From Burkholderia sp. BCC0506 (GTDB lineage: Bacteria > Pseudomonadota > Gammaproteobacteria > Burkholderiales > Burkholderiaceae): a stretch of 64,000 bases of DNA. The position numbers were made by a program, and so were the translations under genes. Below are positions 16,007-26,600 of the stretch, in pieces (position 1 is the stretch's first letter; each line of letters opens with the position of its first letter). The notes beneath the pieces are model-generated. The model saw only the letters and a program-made list of their open reading frames with translations. It was not told where the DNA came from and did not search any database. Where the stretch lies: assembly GCF_902833145.1 (NCBI RefSeq), contig NZ_CADFEN010000010.1, positions 1 to 64,000 of the forward strand, in the 5' to 3' direction.

Positions 16007-18250
16007 ATGACACCGAACGGGGAAGGGACGACACGCGCGAGCGCACCGGTCGCGCCGGATCGCCGTCCGCCCGACACCGCGCAACTCGAACGGTTGCTCT
16101 TGCGTGCGCGCAAGGCACACCACGACGGCGCGCTGCAGCATGCGGAACATGCGTATACCGAATTGCTGACGCTCGATCCCGAACATCCGGAGGCGCTGCA
16201 CCTGCTCGGCGCGGTGCGCTTCCAGCAAGGGCGCCTCGACGATGCCGAGCCGCTGATGCGGCGCTCGATCGAGCGCCAGCCGGTGCCGCTCGCGCTCGCG
16301 AATTACGCGGCGGTGCTGACCGGGCTCGGGCGCGAGCACGACGCGCTCGCGCGGCTCGACGAAGCGCTCGCGATCAATCCGGTCCATCAGCGCGTGCTGT
16401 TCCAGCGCGCGGGCCTGCTCGCGCAACTCGCGCGGTACGACGATGCGTGTGCGGTCTACGATCGGCTGCTCGAGCTGACGCCCGGTTTTGCCGACGGCTA
16501 TGTGAGGCGCAGCGACATGCTGCGCGCGCTCGGCCGTCACGCCGACGCGCTCGCCGATTGCGACCGGTCGATCGCGCTGGCCGGGCGTTCGTTCGACGCG
16601 ATGCGCGGGCGTGGGCTCGCGCTGCGCGAACTCGGCCGCTTCCGCGAGGCGGTCGACAGCTACGGCTACGCGCTCGCGCAGCGGCCGGGCAGCGCCGAGG
16701 TGCTGTTCCTGCGCGGTGTCGCCTATCTCGACCTGAACGAGCCCGAACGCGCGCTCGCGGATTTCAATGCGGCGATCGCGGCAAGCCCGACCTTCGTCGA
16801 TGCGATCTTCAACAGCTCGATCGCGCTCGAACAGCTCGGCCGGCACGACGAGGCGCTCGTGCGCTGCGATCGCGTGCTCGCGATCGATCCGCGCCACGCG
16901 CGGGCGCTCGCGAACCGCGGCAATGCGGCCAGCCACCTGGATCGCTATCGCGACGCGGTCGACAGCTATGCGCGCGCGCTCGACGCGGAGCCGCGCAGCC
17001 CCGGCGTGCTGTGCAACTACGCGAGCGCGCTGATGCGCATCGAACGTCACGACGAGGCGCGCGACATGTGCGACCGTGCGCTCGCGCTCGATGCCGGTTA
17101 CGTGCCCGCCTGGTTCACACGCGGCCGCGTGCAGCTCGAGACGCACCGCTACGCGTCCGCGCTCGACGACTTCGCGCGCGTGATCGACGCGACGCCGCGC
17201 GACAAGCTCGCCCACTTTCACAAGGGCAATGCGTTGCGCGCGTTGCGTCGCCACGACGCCGCGCGGCAGGCGTATGCGGATGCGATCGACATCGATCCCG
17301 ACTACGTGCTCGCGCACTGCATGCGCGCGTTCCTGTGTTTGTCGATCGGCGATTTCGAAGCCGGCTGGGCCGAGTACGAATGGCGCTGGCGCGACACGCA
17401 GCTCGATGCGAGCCGGCGCACGTTCGCGCAACCGCGCTGGACCCACGGGATGCCGCTCGACGGCAAGACGATCCTGCTGTACCCGGAACAGGGGCTCGGC
17501 GACACGCTGCAGTTCTGTCGCTACGTCCCGCTCGTGAAAGCGCTCGGCGCGCGCGTCGTGCTCGAAGCGCCGGTCGAACTGAAGACGCTGTTCGCGACGC
17601 TCGACGGCGTCGACACGCTCGTCGCGCGCGGCGAGCCGCTGCCGCCGTTCGACCTGCATTGCCCGCTGCTGAGCCTGCCACTCGAATTCCGCACGGACCT
17701 GACGTCGATTCCGGCCGGCGTGCCGTATCTCGCGGCCGACCCCGCGCGCGTCGCGCGGTGGCGCGAACGGCTCGGTGCAGCGACGCGGCCGCGAATCGGC
17801 CTCGTGTGGTCCGGCAACCCGCTGCACCTGAACGACCGCAACCGCTCGATGACGCTCGCGGATCTGCTGCCGCTGTTCGACGACCGTTACGAATGGATCA
17901 GCCTGCAGAAGGTGGTGCGCGACGACGATCGTCCGGTGCTCGACGCGAGTGCCGTGCGCTTCGTCGGCGATGAACTCGCGGATTTCGCCGATACCGCGGC
18001 GCTGACCGCGCTGATGGACGGCATCGTCAGCGTCGATACGTCGGTTGCGCACCTCGCCGGCGCGCTCGGCCGGCCGCTGGCGTTGATGATTCCGCATACG
18101 CCCGATTTCCGCTGGCTGCTCGAACGGGACGACAGCCCGTGGTACCCGTCGGCGCGGCTGTTCCGCCAGCCCGAGGGCGGGCAGTGGGCGCCCGTCGTCG
18201 AGCGGATTGCGGCCGAGTTGCCGGCGCTTGTCGGCGGAGGCGCGCGATGA
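16007..18250 (+). CDS. TPR protein with GT9/GT41-like glycosyltransferase C-terminal domain (copy 2)
   Basis: The protein has 747 residues from ATG 16007 (MTPNGEGTTRASAP). The same frame is open far upstream, but only as a shadow of copy 1. Tandem TPRs span about 30-440. The C-terminal domain repeats the signatures of copy 1: GWAEYEWRWRD near 454, LLYPEQGLGDTLQFCRYVPL near 491, RPRIGLVWSGNPLHLNDRNRS near 595 and SVDTSVAHLAGALGRP near 676. It follows copy 1 by 56 bp and overlaps copy 3 in an ATGA junction, so the three are one transcription unit. Cytoplasmic: no signal or membrane helix. It is probably a protein or glycan glycosyltransferase; the acceptor is unknown. Confidence 0.85.
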   Translation: MTPNGEGTTRASAPVAPDRRPPDTAQLERLLLRARKAHHDGALQHAEHAYTELLTLDPEHPEALHLLGAVRFQQGRLDDAEPLMRRSIERQPVPLALANYAAVLTGLGREHDALARLDEALAINPVHQRVLFQRAGLLAQLARYDDACAVYDRLLELTPGFADGYVRRSDMLRALGRHADALADCDRSIALAGRSFDAMRGRGLALRELGRFREAVDSYGYALAQRPGSAEVLFLRGVAYLDLNEPERALADFNAAIAASPTFVDAIFNSSIALEQLGRHDEALVRCDRVLAIDPRHARALANRGNAASHLDRYRDAVDSYARALDAEPRSPGVLCNYASALMRIERHDEARDMCDRALALDAGYVPAWFTRGRVQLETHRYASALDDFARVIDATPRDKLAHFHKGNALRALRRHDAARQAYADAIDIDPDYVLAHCMRAFLCLSIGDFEAGWAEYEWRWRDTQLDASRRTFAQPRWTHGMPLDGKTILLYPEQGLGDTLQFCRYVPLVKALGARVVLEAPVELKTLFATLDGVDTLVARGEPLPPFDLHCPLLSLPLEFRTDLTSIPAGVPYLAADPARVARWRERLGAATRPRIGLVWSGNPLHLNDRNRSMTLADLLPLFDDRYEWISLQKVVRDDDRPVLDASAVRFVGDELADFADTAALTALMDGIVSVDTSVAHLAGALGRPLALMIPHTPDFRWLLERDDSPWYPSARLFRQPEGGQWAPVVERIAAELPALVGGGAR

Positions 18251-20514
18251 GTGCGCGCCGCGAGGCTGCGCCGCTGGCGGGCGCCTTACCGGGCGCCGCG
18301 GCCGTGCCGCTGCAAGCGGTGCTCGCCGATGCGCTGCGCCAGGCGCGCACGCGCCTCGAACGGCGCGACTTCGCGGGGGCCGGACGGCTCTACGAAGGCG
18401 TGCTCGCGATGGCGCCCGACCATGTCGAGGCGCTGCACCTGCTGGGCCTCGTGTATCTGCAGCTTGGCGATCCCGTACGGGCCGAGCCGCTGATCGCGCG
18501 CTCGATGACGTTCGGATTGACCCAGCCGTGGAATCTGGCGAACCACGCGGCGGCGCTGACCGGTGTGGGCCGTCATCGCGACGCGCTCGCACTCGCCGAT
18601 CGCGCACTCGCGGCCGATCCGGACCATGCGCCGTCGCATGCGGCACGCGGCGATGCGCTGCTTGCGCTCGGCCAATACGACGCGGCGCTGGCGGCCTACG
18701 ACCGGGCGCTCGTGCGCGAACCGGCGCACGCAACGGCGTGGCGCAAGCGCGGCGAGACGTTGCGCCGGCTCGAGCGGCCCGCCGATGCGCTGATCAGCAT
18801 CGAGCGCGCGTTGCGGATCGACCCCAACGATGCGGCCGCGAACACCGAGCGCGGCCATGCGCTGCGCGCGCTCGGCCACCGCGAGCAGGCGCTGCACAGC
18901 TATCGGCTCGCGATGGTCGTGCGCGGCAAGACGCCCGAGCTCGTTTACGCGTGCGGCGTCGTGATGACCGAACTGGGCCGCCCGGCCGACGCGCTCGCGT
19001 GTCTCGACGAAGGGCTCGCGCGGCGGCCGAAGGACGAGCAGTTGCTGTACGCGAGTTGCGTCGCGCTGGATCTGCTGCACGCCCGCGACGAATTGCTGAA
19101 GCGCTGCGACCGCCTGCTCGCGCTGAATCGCGGCAACGTCGCGGCGTGGGTCGGGCGCGGCAATGCGTTGCTCGGGCTCGAGCGTCACGCGGAAGCCGCC
19201 GACGCCTACGCGCAAGCACTGGTACGCAATCCGGACGATATCGACGCGCGCCGCAACCGCGCGGCCGCGCTGCGTGCGCTCGGCCGGTTCGACGACGCGC
19301 TCGCCGATTACGACGCGGCGCTGGCGCTGACGGGCCCGCATGCGGAACTGCATTACAACCGCGCGCTCGCGCTGCAGCAGCTCGGCCGCTACGACGATGC
19401 GCTCGCGAGCCACGCGGCGGCCGCCGCCGCGCCGGCGGACACGGCGCAGGCGTTGTTCACGCGTGCGCTCGCCCACCAGCACCTCGGCGACGACGACGCG
19501 GCGCTGACCGATTACGCCGAAGCATGCAGGCGCGATCCGAACCACGGTGCCGCGCGCCGCTCCGAGGCGTTCTGCCGGCTGCTGACGGGCGATTTCGACG
19601 CGGGCTGGCGGCAGCACGAGGCGCGCTGGGAGGCGGCCGACGTGATGCTGCACCGGCGTCATGCGGACCGGCCGCGATGGACCGGCGACGAACCGCTCGC
19701 GGGCCGCACGCTGCTGCTGCATGCGGAACAGGGTTACGGCGACACGCTGCAGTTCTGCCGCTACGCGAACCTGGCGCACGACGCGGGCGCGACCGTGATC
19801 GTCGAGGCGCCGGCCGCGCTCGGCGAGCTGCTCGGCACGCTGCGCGGCGTGAGCCGGGTCGTCACGGAAGGGCAGCCGATGCCGGCGTTCGACCTGCAAT
19901 GTCCGCTGATGAGCCTGCCGTACGCGTTCCGCACGACGCTCGATACGGTGCCGGCCGACGTGCCGTACCTGCGCGCCGATGCGTCGCGGCGTGCCGCGTG
20001 GGTGCAGCGTATCGATGCGGCAGCGCCGCCAGGCCGGCTGCGAGTCGGGCTCGCGTGGTCCGGCAACCCGCGCCACGCGAACGACGAGAACCGCTCGATA
20101 CCGTTCGCCGTGCTCGCGCCGCTCGTCGGGTGCGATGCGATCGACGCGACATTCGTGAGCCTGCAGCCGCAGGTTCGCGCGCGCGATGCCGACGCGTTCG
20201 CTGCGAGCGGCGTGCTGTCGTTCGCGGACGCGTTGCAGGATTTCGCCGAAACGGCGGCGCTGGTCGACACGCTGGATCTCGTGATCAGCGTCGACACGTC
20301 GGTCGCGCATCTGGCCGGCGCGCTCGGGCGGCCCGTCTGGGTGCTGCTGCCGCGCGTGCCGGACTGGCGCTGGTTGCTCGGCCGCGACGACAGCCCGTGG
20401 TACCCGTGCGCGACGCTGTTCCGGCAGACGCGGCCCGGAGACTGGCCGGCCGTCATCGGCCGCGTGGTCGACGCGCTCGGCACGACGCGCGGCGGCGTGA
20501 GCGGCCTTCCATGA
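18247..20514 (+). CDS. TPR protein with GT9/GT41-like glycosyltransferase C-terminal domain (copy 3)
   Basis: The protein has 755 residues from ATG 18247, overlapping the stop of copy 2 by 4 bp. The N-terminal TPR solenoid (about 25-445) is followed by the same catalytic-type module: GWRQHEARWEAADV near 456, LLHAEQGYGDTLQFCRYANL near 494, RVGLAWSGNPRHANDENRS near 600 and SVDTSVAHLAGALGRPVWVL near 683. The acceptor-side residues differ between the three copies, for example QHEARW here against EYEWRW. The paralogues may therefore not be redundant. The gene ends 171 bp before tpsA with no terminator that I can see. A PHO-like element for tpsA lies in that spacer. Confidence 0.85.
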   Translation: MSARREAAPLAGALPGAAAVPLQAVLADALRQARTRLERRDFAGAGRLYEGVLAMAPDHVEALHLLGLVYLQLGDPVRAEPLIARSMTFGLTQPWNLANHAAALTGVGRHRDALALADRALAADPDHAPSHAARGDALLALGQYDAALAAYDRALVREPAHATAWRKRGETLRRLERPADALISIERALRIDPNDAAANTERGHALRALGHREQALHSYRLAMVVRGKTPELVYACGVVMTELGRPADALACLDEGLARRPKDEQLLYASCVALDLLHARDELLKRCDRLLALNRGNVAAWVGRGNALLGLERHAEAADAYAQALVRNPDDIDARRNRAAALRALGRFDDALADYDAALALTGPHAELHYNRALALQQLGRYDDALASHAAAAAAPADTAQALFTRALAHQHLGDDDAALTDYAEACRRDPNHGAARRSEAFCRLLTGDFDAGWRQHEARWEAADVMLHRRHADRPRWTGDEPLAGRTLLLHAEQGYGDTLQFCRYANLAHDAGATVIVEAPAALGELLGTLRGVSRVVTEGQPMPAFDLQCPLMSLPYAFRTTLDTVPADVPYLRADASRRAAWVQRIDAAAPPGRLRVGLAWSGNPRHANDENRSIPFAVLAPLVGCDAIDATFVSLQPQVRARDADAFAASGVLSFADALQDFAETAALVDTLDLVISVDTSVAHLAGALGRPVWVLLPRVPDWRWLLGRDDSPWYPCATLFRQTRPGDWPAVIGRVVDALGTTRGGVSGLP

Positions 20515-20545
20515 CAAAAGCTACGGACCTTTTCACGGCGGCCCG

Positions 20546-20578
20546 AATGGTCCGTAACAGTCGCCACGTCGCTGCCAT
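20546..20578 (+). promoter_or_regulatory. Composite element 3 upstream of tpsA
   Basis: AATGGTCCGTAAC (20546-20558) is followed by TCGCCAC-GTCG-CTGCCAT (20561-20578), a PHO-like direct repeat with 11-bp period. It is 108 bp before the tpsA ATG. A second GGTCCGTA core lies in opposite orientation at 20522-20529. Confidence 0.6.
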
Positions 20579-20685
20579 GCGCGCTTCGTATGGTCTTCGG
20601 ATTCCAGCGGCCCGTTTCGGGCGCAACGACATGCGCGGTGCCGGCCCGGCGCCGCGTGCAAATTCCTAGCATCGGAGTGGCAAGA

Positions 20686-23600
20686 ATGGCAGCACGCGCA
20701 CGTACGGAACGGCAACTTCGCGCAACGGCCTCGCGGTCGGTCCTGAAATCGGAGCTGAACCCGCTTTACCGGGCGGTCGTGCTGATGCTCGCGGCGGGCG
20801 TGTCCGCGCATGCGCATGCGGCGGGCATCACGAACCTCGGGCAAGCGACCGCGCGCGTGTCCGGCGGCGGCGCGGGCGGCGGCGCCGGCACGCCGGGCGT
20901 GCCGAATCTCGGCGTGTCGCCGCAGCAGGCGCTGCAGGCGAGCCAGCCGTCGATCCGCAACCTCGGCTATGCCGCGCACGCGATCGCCGCACAGATCGCC
21001 GCGCAGCAGAATGCGGCGGCGGCCGCGGCGAAGCTGCCGTCGACCGTGCCGAACGGGCTGGCGCCGGGCGGGCTGCAGGTGGCGGCGGGCGCGTCGGGCG
21101 ATACGAACAATCCGGTGCTGTGGTTCAACGCGAACGCGCCGACGCAGAATACCGACGCGAACGGCCACGTGAACGTCGATGTCAAGCAGACCGGGCAGAA
21201 CGCGGTGCTGACGTGGGAGACGATGAACGTCGGCCGGCAGACCACGCTGAACTTCGACCAGTCGGGCGGCACGCAGACGAACGGCGCGAACAACTGGGCC
21301 GTGCTGAACCGAATCAACGATCCGAGCGGGCGGCCGAGCCAGATTCTCGGGAACATCACCGCGCAGGGCGCGGTGTACGTGATCAACCGGAACGGCGTGC
21401 TGTTCGGCGCCGGGTCGCAGGTGAACGTGCATTCGCTGGTGGCGTCGTCGCTCGACGTGCTGAACATGAACAATTACAACCAGGCCATGGTCAACAGGGT
21501 TCCGGTTGTGACGGACAGCACGCTTGCACAGGATGCCGCGGGGATCGTCGCGAGCAACAAGCAGTTCCTGAGTCTGCCGGCGGGGACGACGGGCGGGCTC
21601 GCGTATCCGGAGTCGGGCAGTTCGACCGGGGTGACCGGTTCGTCCTACGTTCCCAACGAGGTGCTCGGTCTCGGCAATCAGGTCAATCTCACGTCCGCGA
21701 GCCAGTACCAGCCTTGGGGCGACGTTACCATCGAACAGGGCGCATCGATTACCACGCACGCGAACGGCAACGTCAGCGATGGCGGCTTCGTGATGATCGC
21801 CGCGCCGAACGTCACGAACGCGGGGCACATCAAGGCGACGGACGGGCAGGTGGTGCTGGCGGCTGGCGTAGGCGTGAGCCTGCGGCCGAACGCGCTCAGT
21901 CATGCGAATCCGCAGGTTCTGCTTCCTGAACTGAGCGGGCAGATCGTGTTGCTGGGGGCGAACGGCCAGACGACCGACATCACGCCGGCGGGCACGCTGA
22001 CCAATACCGGTATCGTCGAAGCGGCGCGCGGCCACGTGAATCTGCTGGGGAGCCGCGTCGCGCAGAACGGCGTCGTCGGCGTGACGACGAGCGTCAACGT
22101 GCCGGGCACGATCACGATCTCGACGGTCGACGAGTACAGTTCGAACAACCCGACGGGCGCTGCGTACCTCGGACTGGGTAAGGTGACCGGCGGCGCGAGC
22201 CAAGGCGATGGCGGTAACGACGCGCATCGCGCGGGCCTGCTGAGTTTCGGTCCGGATTCGGTGACGACGGTGATGCCGGACGGCAATGGCCAGACGACGC
22301 CGTCCACGCCCGGCGCGACCTTCACGCCTGGCAGCATCGGCATGACCGCCGGTTCCGTCTGGTTCCAGGGCGGCTCGTTGATCGAGGCGCCGGGCTCGAC
22401 CGTGTCCGTGGCGGCGCTGACACCGTCCACGTCGGGCGCCACGGCACCGGCGGGGCAGACCGCCGTGCCGGGCCGGATCTATCTGGACAGCGGCGCGACG
22501 ATCGACGTGTCGGGACTCGCGAACGTCGAATTGCCGATTTCACAAACCCTCGTGACGGTCGACCGGATCGGCCAGAACGAGCTCGCGGATTCTCCGCTGC
22601 TGCGCAACGGATTCCTGTTCGGGCTCAAGAACGTCGTGTTCGACAGTACGCTGACCGGCACCCGGAGCGACGGCGTGCAGTGGGTCGGGAGCCCGATCCT
22701 CAACTTGTCCGGTTACGTCAACCTGATTCCGCGTACGGTCGATCAGTTGCTCACGAACGGCGGCACGATCACGCTTTCCGGCAACGAAGTGATGACGGCG
22801 ACGGGTTCGTCGATGAACCTGAACGGCGGCTATGTGCATTACGACGGCGGGATGGTGAGCACCACGCGGCTCGTCGACGCGAACGGCGCAATCGTGCCGA
22901 TCGGTCAGGCGAGCCCGTACGACACCTACGTCGGCATTGCCGGCCAGTTCACCGAATCCCATCCCCGCTGGGGCGTGACGAAGTCCTGGTACAACCCGCT
23001 GCAGGCGGGCGGCATTGCCGTGCCGGGTTCGATCGTCGGCGGTGTCTACGAGCCGGATTACATCGTCGGCGGCAACGCGGGCACGCTCGACGTTTACGCG
23101 ACGCAATCCACGGTGCTTGACGGCGAGGTCAGCGCGCAGGCGTTCGGCGGCGCCAGGCAGATGCAGGGCAACAGCCTGCCGACCGGCGGGACGTTCAACC
23201 TCGGTGCCGATCCGAAGCTTGGCGGCACGGCGCTGGTCGACCTGACGTCGAACAGCCGCGAAACCGGATCCGGTACGGTCGGCCTCGTGACGCTTCAGAA
23301 TAGCGCGCCGCTGCTCGACGAGATCGCGCCGGGGTTCTCGATCGACACGCCGCTCGACCAGAAGACGCTGCAGGCGTTGCCGGCAACGGATCCGCGCAAC
23401 GTGCTGGCGAACACGGTGGTGCCGGTCGCGACGCTGAACAACGGCGGCTTCGCGAACCTGAACGTGACCGAGGACAAGGCGGGCGGCAAGGGAATCGTCG
23501 TGTCGGAGGGCACGCAGCTGGCATTGCAACCGGGTGGTTCCGTTTCGCTCAGCAGCGCGCCCCTCGGTGCGGATGTCAATGTGGCCGGCAAGCTGATCGT

Positions 23601-26600
23601 ACCGTCGGGCACGATTTCGATCGCGAGCGGCGGGAGTATCGTCGTCGGGCCGCGAGGGGCCATCAGTGCCGCCGGCCAATGGGTCAACAACGATGTGCAG
23701 GCAGCGCCCGGCACGAAGCCGGGCAATAGCCAGTTCATCAATGGCGGCAGCATTGCGTTGTCGACCGGCGAGCAGACAGTCGGAAACTCGAGCGATGGCA
23801 TCACGGACGCGACGGGATCGATTTTGCTGCGTCCCGGTAGCGTGCTCGACGTATCGAGCGGCGGAGAACTGCTGGCGAACGGCCAGTTGTTGATGCAGAA
23901 CGGCGTTCCGGTCGGGCGTGGTGGCAACATATCGCTGTCTACCTACGCCGCGCCTGTTACCCGGCAGTTCGGTCATACCGGCGACAGCGGTCCGGTCATG
24001 CCGACCACACAGCCCACCAATGGCACGATCGCGCTCGGGGGGACGATTCTCGGTGATGGTTTTTCGGGCGGCGGCACGTTGGCGTTGCAGGCACTCGGCT
24101 TCAGGATCGGCGGCGATCCAAAGGATGCCGCCCCTTGGGATGTCTATCTGCCGGAGCGCTTTTTCGCGCAGCAGGGATTCGGCAAGTACGTGTTGAATGC
24201 GTATTACGACGCGACAGTGGCGCCCGGCGCGACGGTCGCGCTGACGCATCGAGATCTGATTCCAGACGTGCCTGCACTTGTGCAAACCGCCACGGGTGCC
24301 AACGTGTCGACGTCGGGCCTGACGACGTCGGGCCGTCTCGACGACTATCACCGACAACCCACGAGTCTCGTATTGACCGGTGGCAACTACACGTCATGGA
24401 TCACGTCGGCGAATACCGCACCTTCGTATCCCGGCGTGACGGGGGCCGTTACGTTGTCGTCCGGCGCGTCGATTCATGCGGATGCCGGTGCAGCCGTCGG
24501 CTTCGGTTCACCGACGCAGGTAACGGTGCTGGGCTCGATCGTCGCGCCTGGCGGCGCGATCACGCTGAGTGCGGATTCAGGCGGTACGTTCGCGCAGACG
24601 GGGCAGTACGGCATATTCGTGCCGAGCGACAGCCGCTCGGTCTGGCTGGGCTCGGCTGCGACGCTCGACGTGTCGGGCACTGCTCTCGCGAATCCGCTCG
24701 CCGCGCCAGTCAAGAACGGTGCGGCGACCGTCGTGCCGGACACCGGCAAGGTGCTGCCCGGTGGTTCCGTCACGCTGTCCAGCGACGCGGGGTATGTGGT
24801 TGCCCAGGCGGGCTCGAAGATCGACGTATCGGGCGCGTCGACCCACTTCGATCAGTTGCAGCCGAACGGCACGTACGCGTCGCAGCCTGTGTGGAGCGAC
24901 GCGGGTTCGATCACGCTGTCGGCCGGGTACGGTCTCTTTGCCGATGCGACCCTGGCTGCTCACGCGGGCGGTGAGCGCGCGCGGGGCGGCACGCTGACGA
25001 TTTTGCCGCAACCGAACAGAGGCGTCGGCGGGGAGACTGCGCTTGTCATCCGGCAGAGCGGAGAACTGACGCCGGTGGCGCTGGCAGCGGGGCAGCGCTT
25101 TACGGCGGCAATCGATCGGACGACCGGCCTGCCGATCGGCCAGCCGACCGGCATCATTCAGTTCGCCGCCGACCGGCTCGAGCGTTCCGGCATCGCGAAT
25201 CTGGTGTTGGGCAGCACGGCGCCGCTGGCGCCGCCGATCGCGTTCGCCGGGAACGTGGATCTGAGCTTGCCCGAGTCGGTGACGCTGAATTCCGGCCGGA
25301 TTGCCGCAATCGGCATGGGCCAGCTCACCACGCTTCTTTCGGCACCCTCGACAGCGCTTTCGACGCTGCTCGCGCAGTCGCCGCTGCATTCGGCCGGCGC
25401 GACGGTCGACATCGATGCGCCGTACGTCGCGTTGAATGGACCGACGCTGACGTCGCAGTCGCCATCGCCGTCGTTCGCTTCCACGACGGTTTCCGATGCG
25501 AGACTGAACGTGAACGCGTCGTTCATCGACTTGAACAACCAGCTCCAGCTCATCAACTTCGGGCAGGCGAACTTCACGAGCAGCGGGGATATTCGCGTCG
25601 GCTCGACGAACGCTTCCTACTCGTCGTCGAGCGCTCTCGTGGCGCCGGGCATCCTCTATACCGCGGGCGATCTGACCTTCAAGGCGGCGGATCTCTACCC
25701 GTCGACCGGCAGCACGTTCATCGTCGACGCCGTCGGGCCGAACGATCCGAGTACCGGCAAACGCGTTCCGACGACGATTACATTTGCGTCGAACGGCCCG
25801 TCCAGCACGCCGCTGTCGGCCGGCGGCACGCTGCTCGTCGATGCGACCGATATCGTGCAGGGCGGCACCTTGCGCGCGCCGTCGGGTTCGCTCGTGTTCG
25901 GCGTCGGCGATCCGACCGGCAGTACGGCGCAGGCGCAGTTCAACGGCCTGCCGCTCGTCGCGACGGACTCGGTCAGGTTCGCGAATGGCAGTGTGACGTC
26001 GGTCTCGAACGACGGCGCGATCATTCCGTATGGCACGACGGTCGACGGTGTCGAATGGCAATTCAACCCGTTGGCGGGCAATAACACGGTCGCCGACCTG
26101 GCCGCGCCGCCCGCGAAATACGTCGGCGTGAACGCCGGCAACGTCGCGCTCGACAAGGGCGCGACGATCGACCTGTCGGGCGGCGGCGATCTGCAGGCAG
26201 CCGAATGGGTACCGGGCACGGGGGGCACGCGTGACGTGCTGTCGCAATACAACACGAGCTATGCAAGCGGCAAGGGCGGGACGGCGGTGCCGGTCAATGC
26301 CGGGGCCGGCAACGTGTATGCGATCGTCCCGGGCGCGCAGTCGCCCGTTGCCGCCTATGACCCGACGTTCGCGCAGACGCTTCAGCCGTCGACCAATGGG
26401 AACGGCACGGCGACGACCGCGACGGCGACGCTCGGCATCGGTCAGGCCGGCATGAGCGATGGGGTCGGCAAGGCCGTGTACTTGTCGGGCGTGCCGGGGC
26501 TGGCGGCCGGCTATTACACGCTGCTGCCGGGCAAGTACGCGACGGTTCCGGGCGCGTATCGCATCACGGTGTCGAACACGGCCGGCAATCTCGTGCCAGG

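Noticed and set aside
20590-20685. Earlier ATG for tpsA at 20590
   Set aside because: It would add 32 residues ahead of an already long signal peptide and lacks a ribosome site. ATG 20686 has GGAGTGG.
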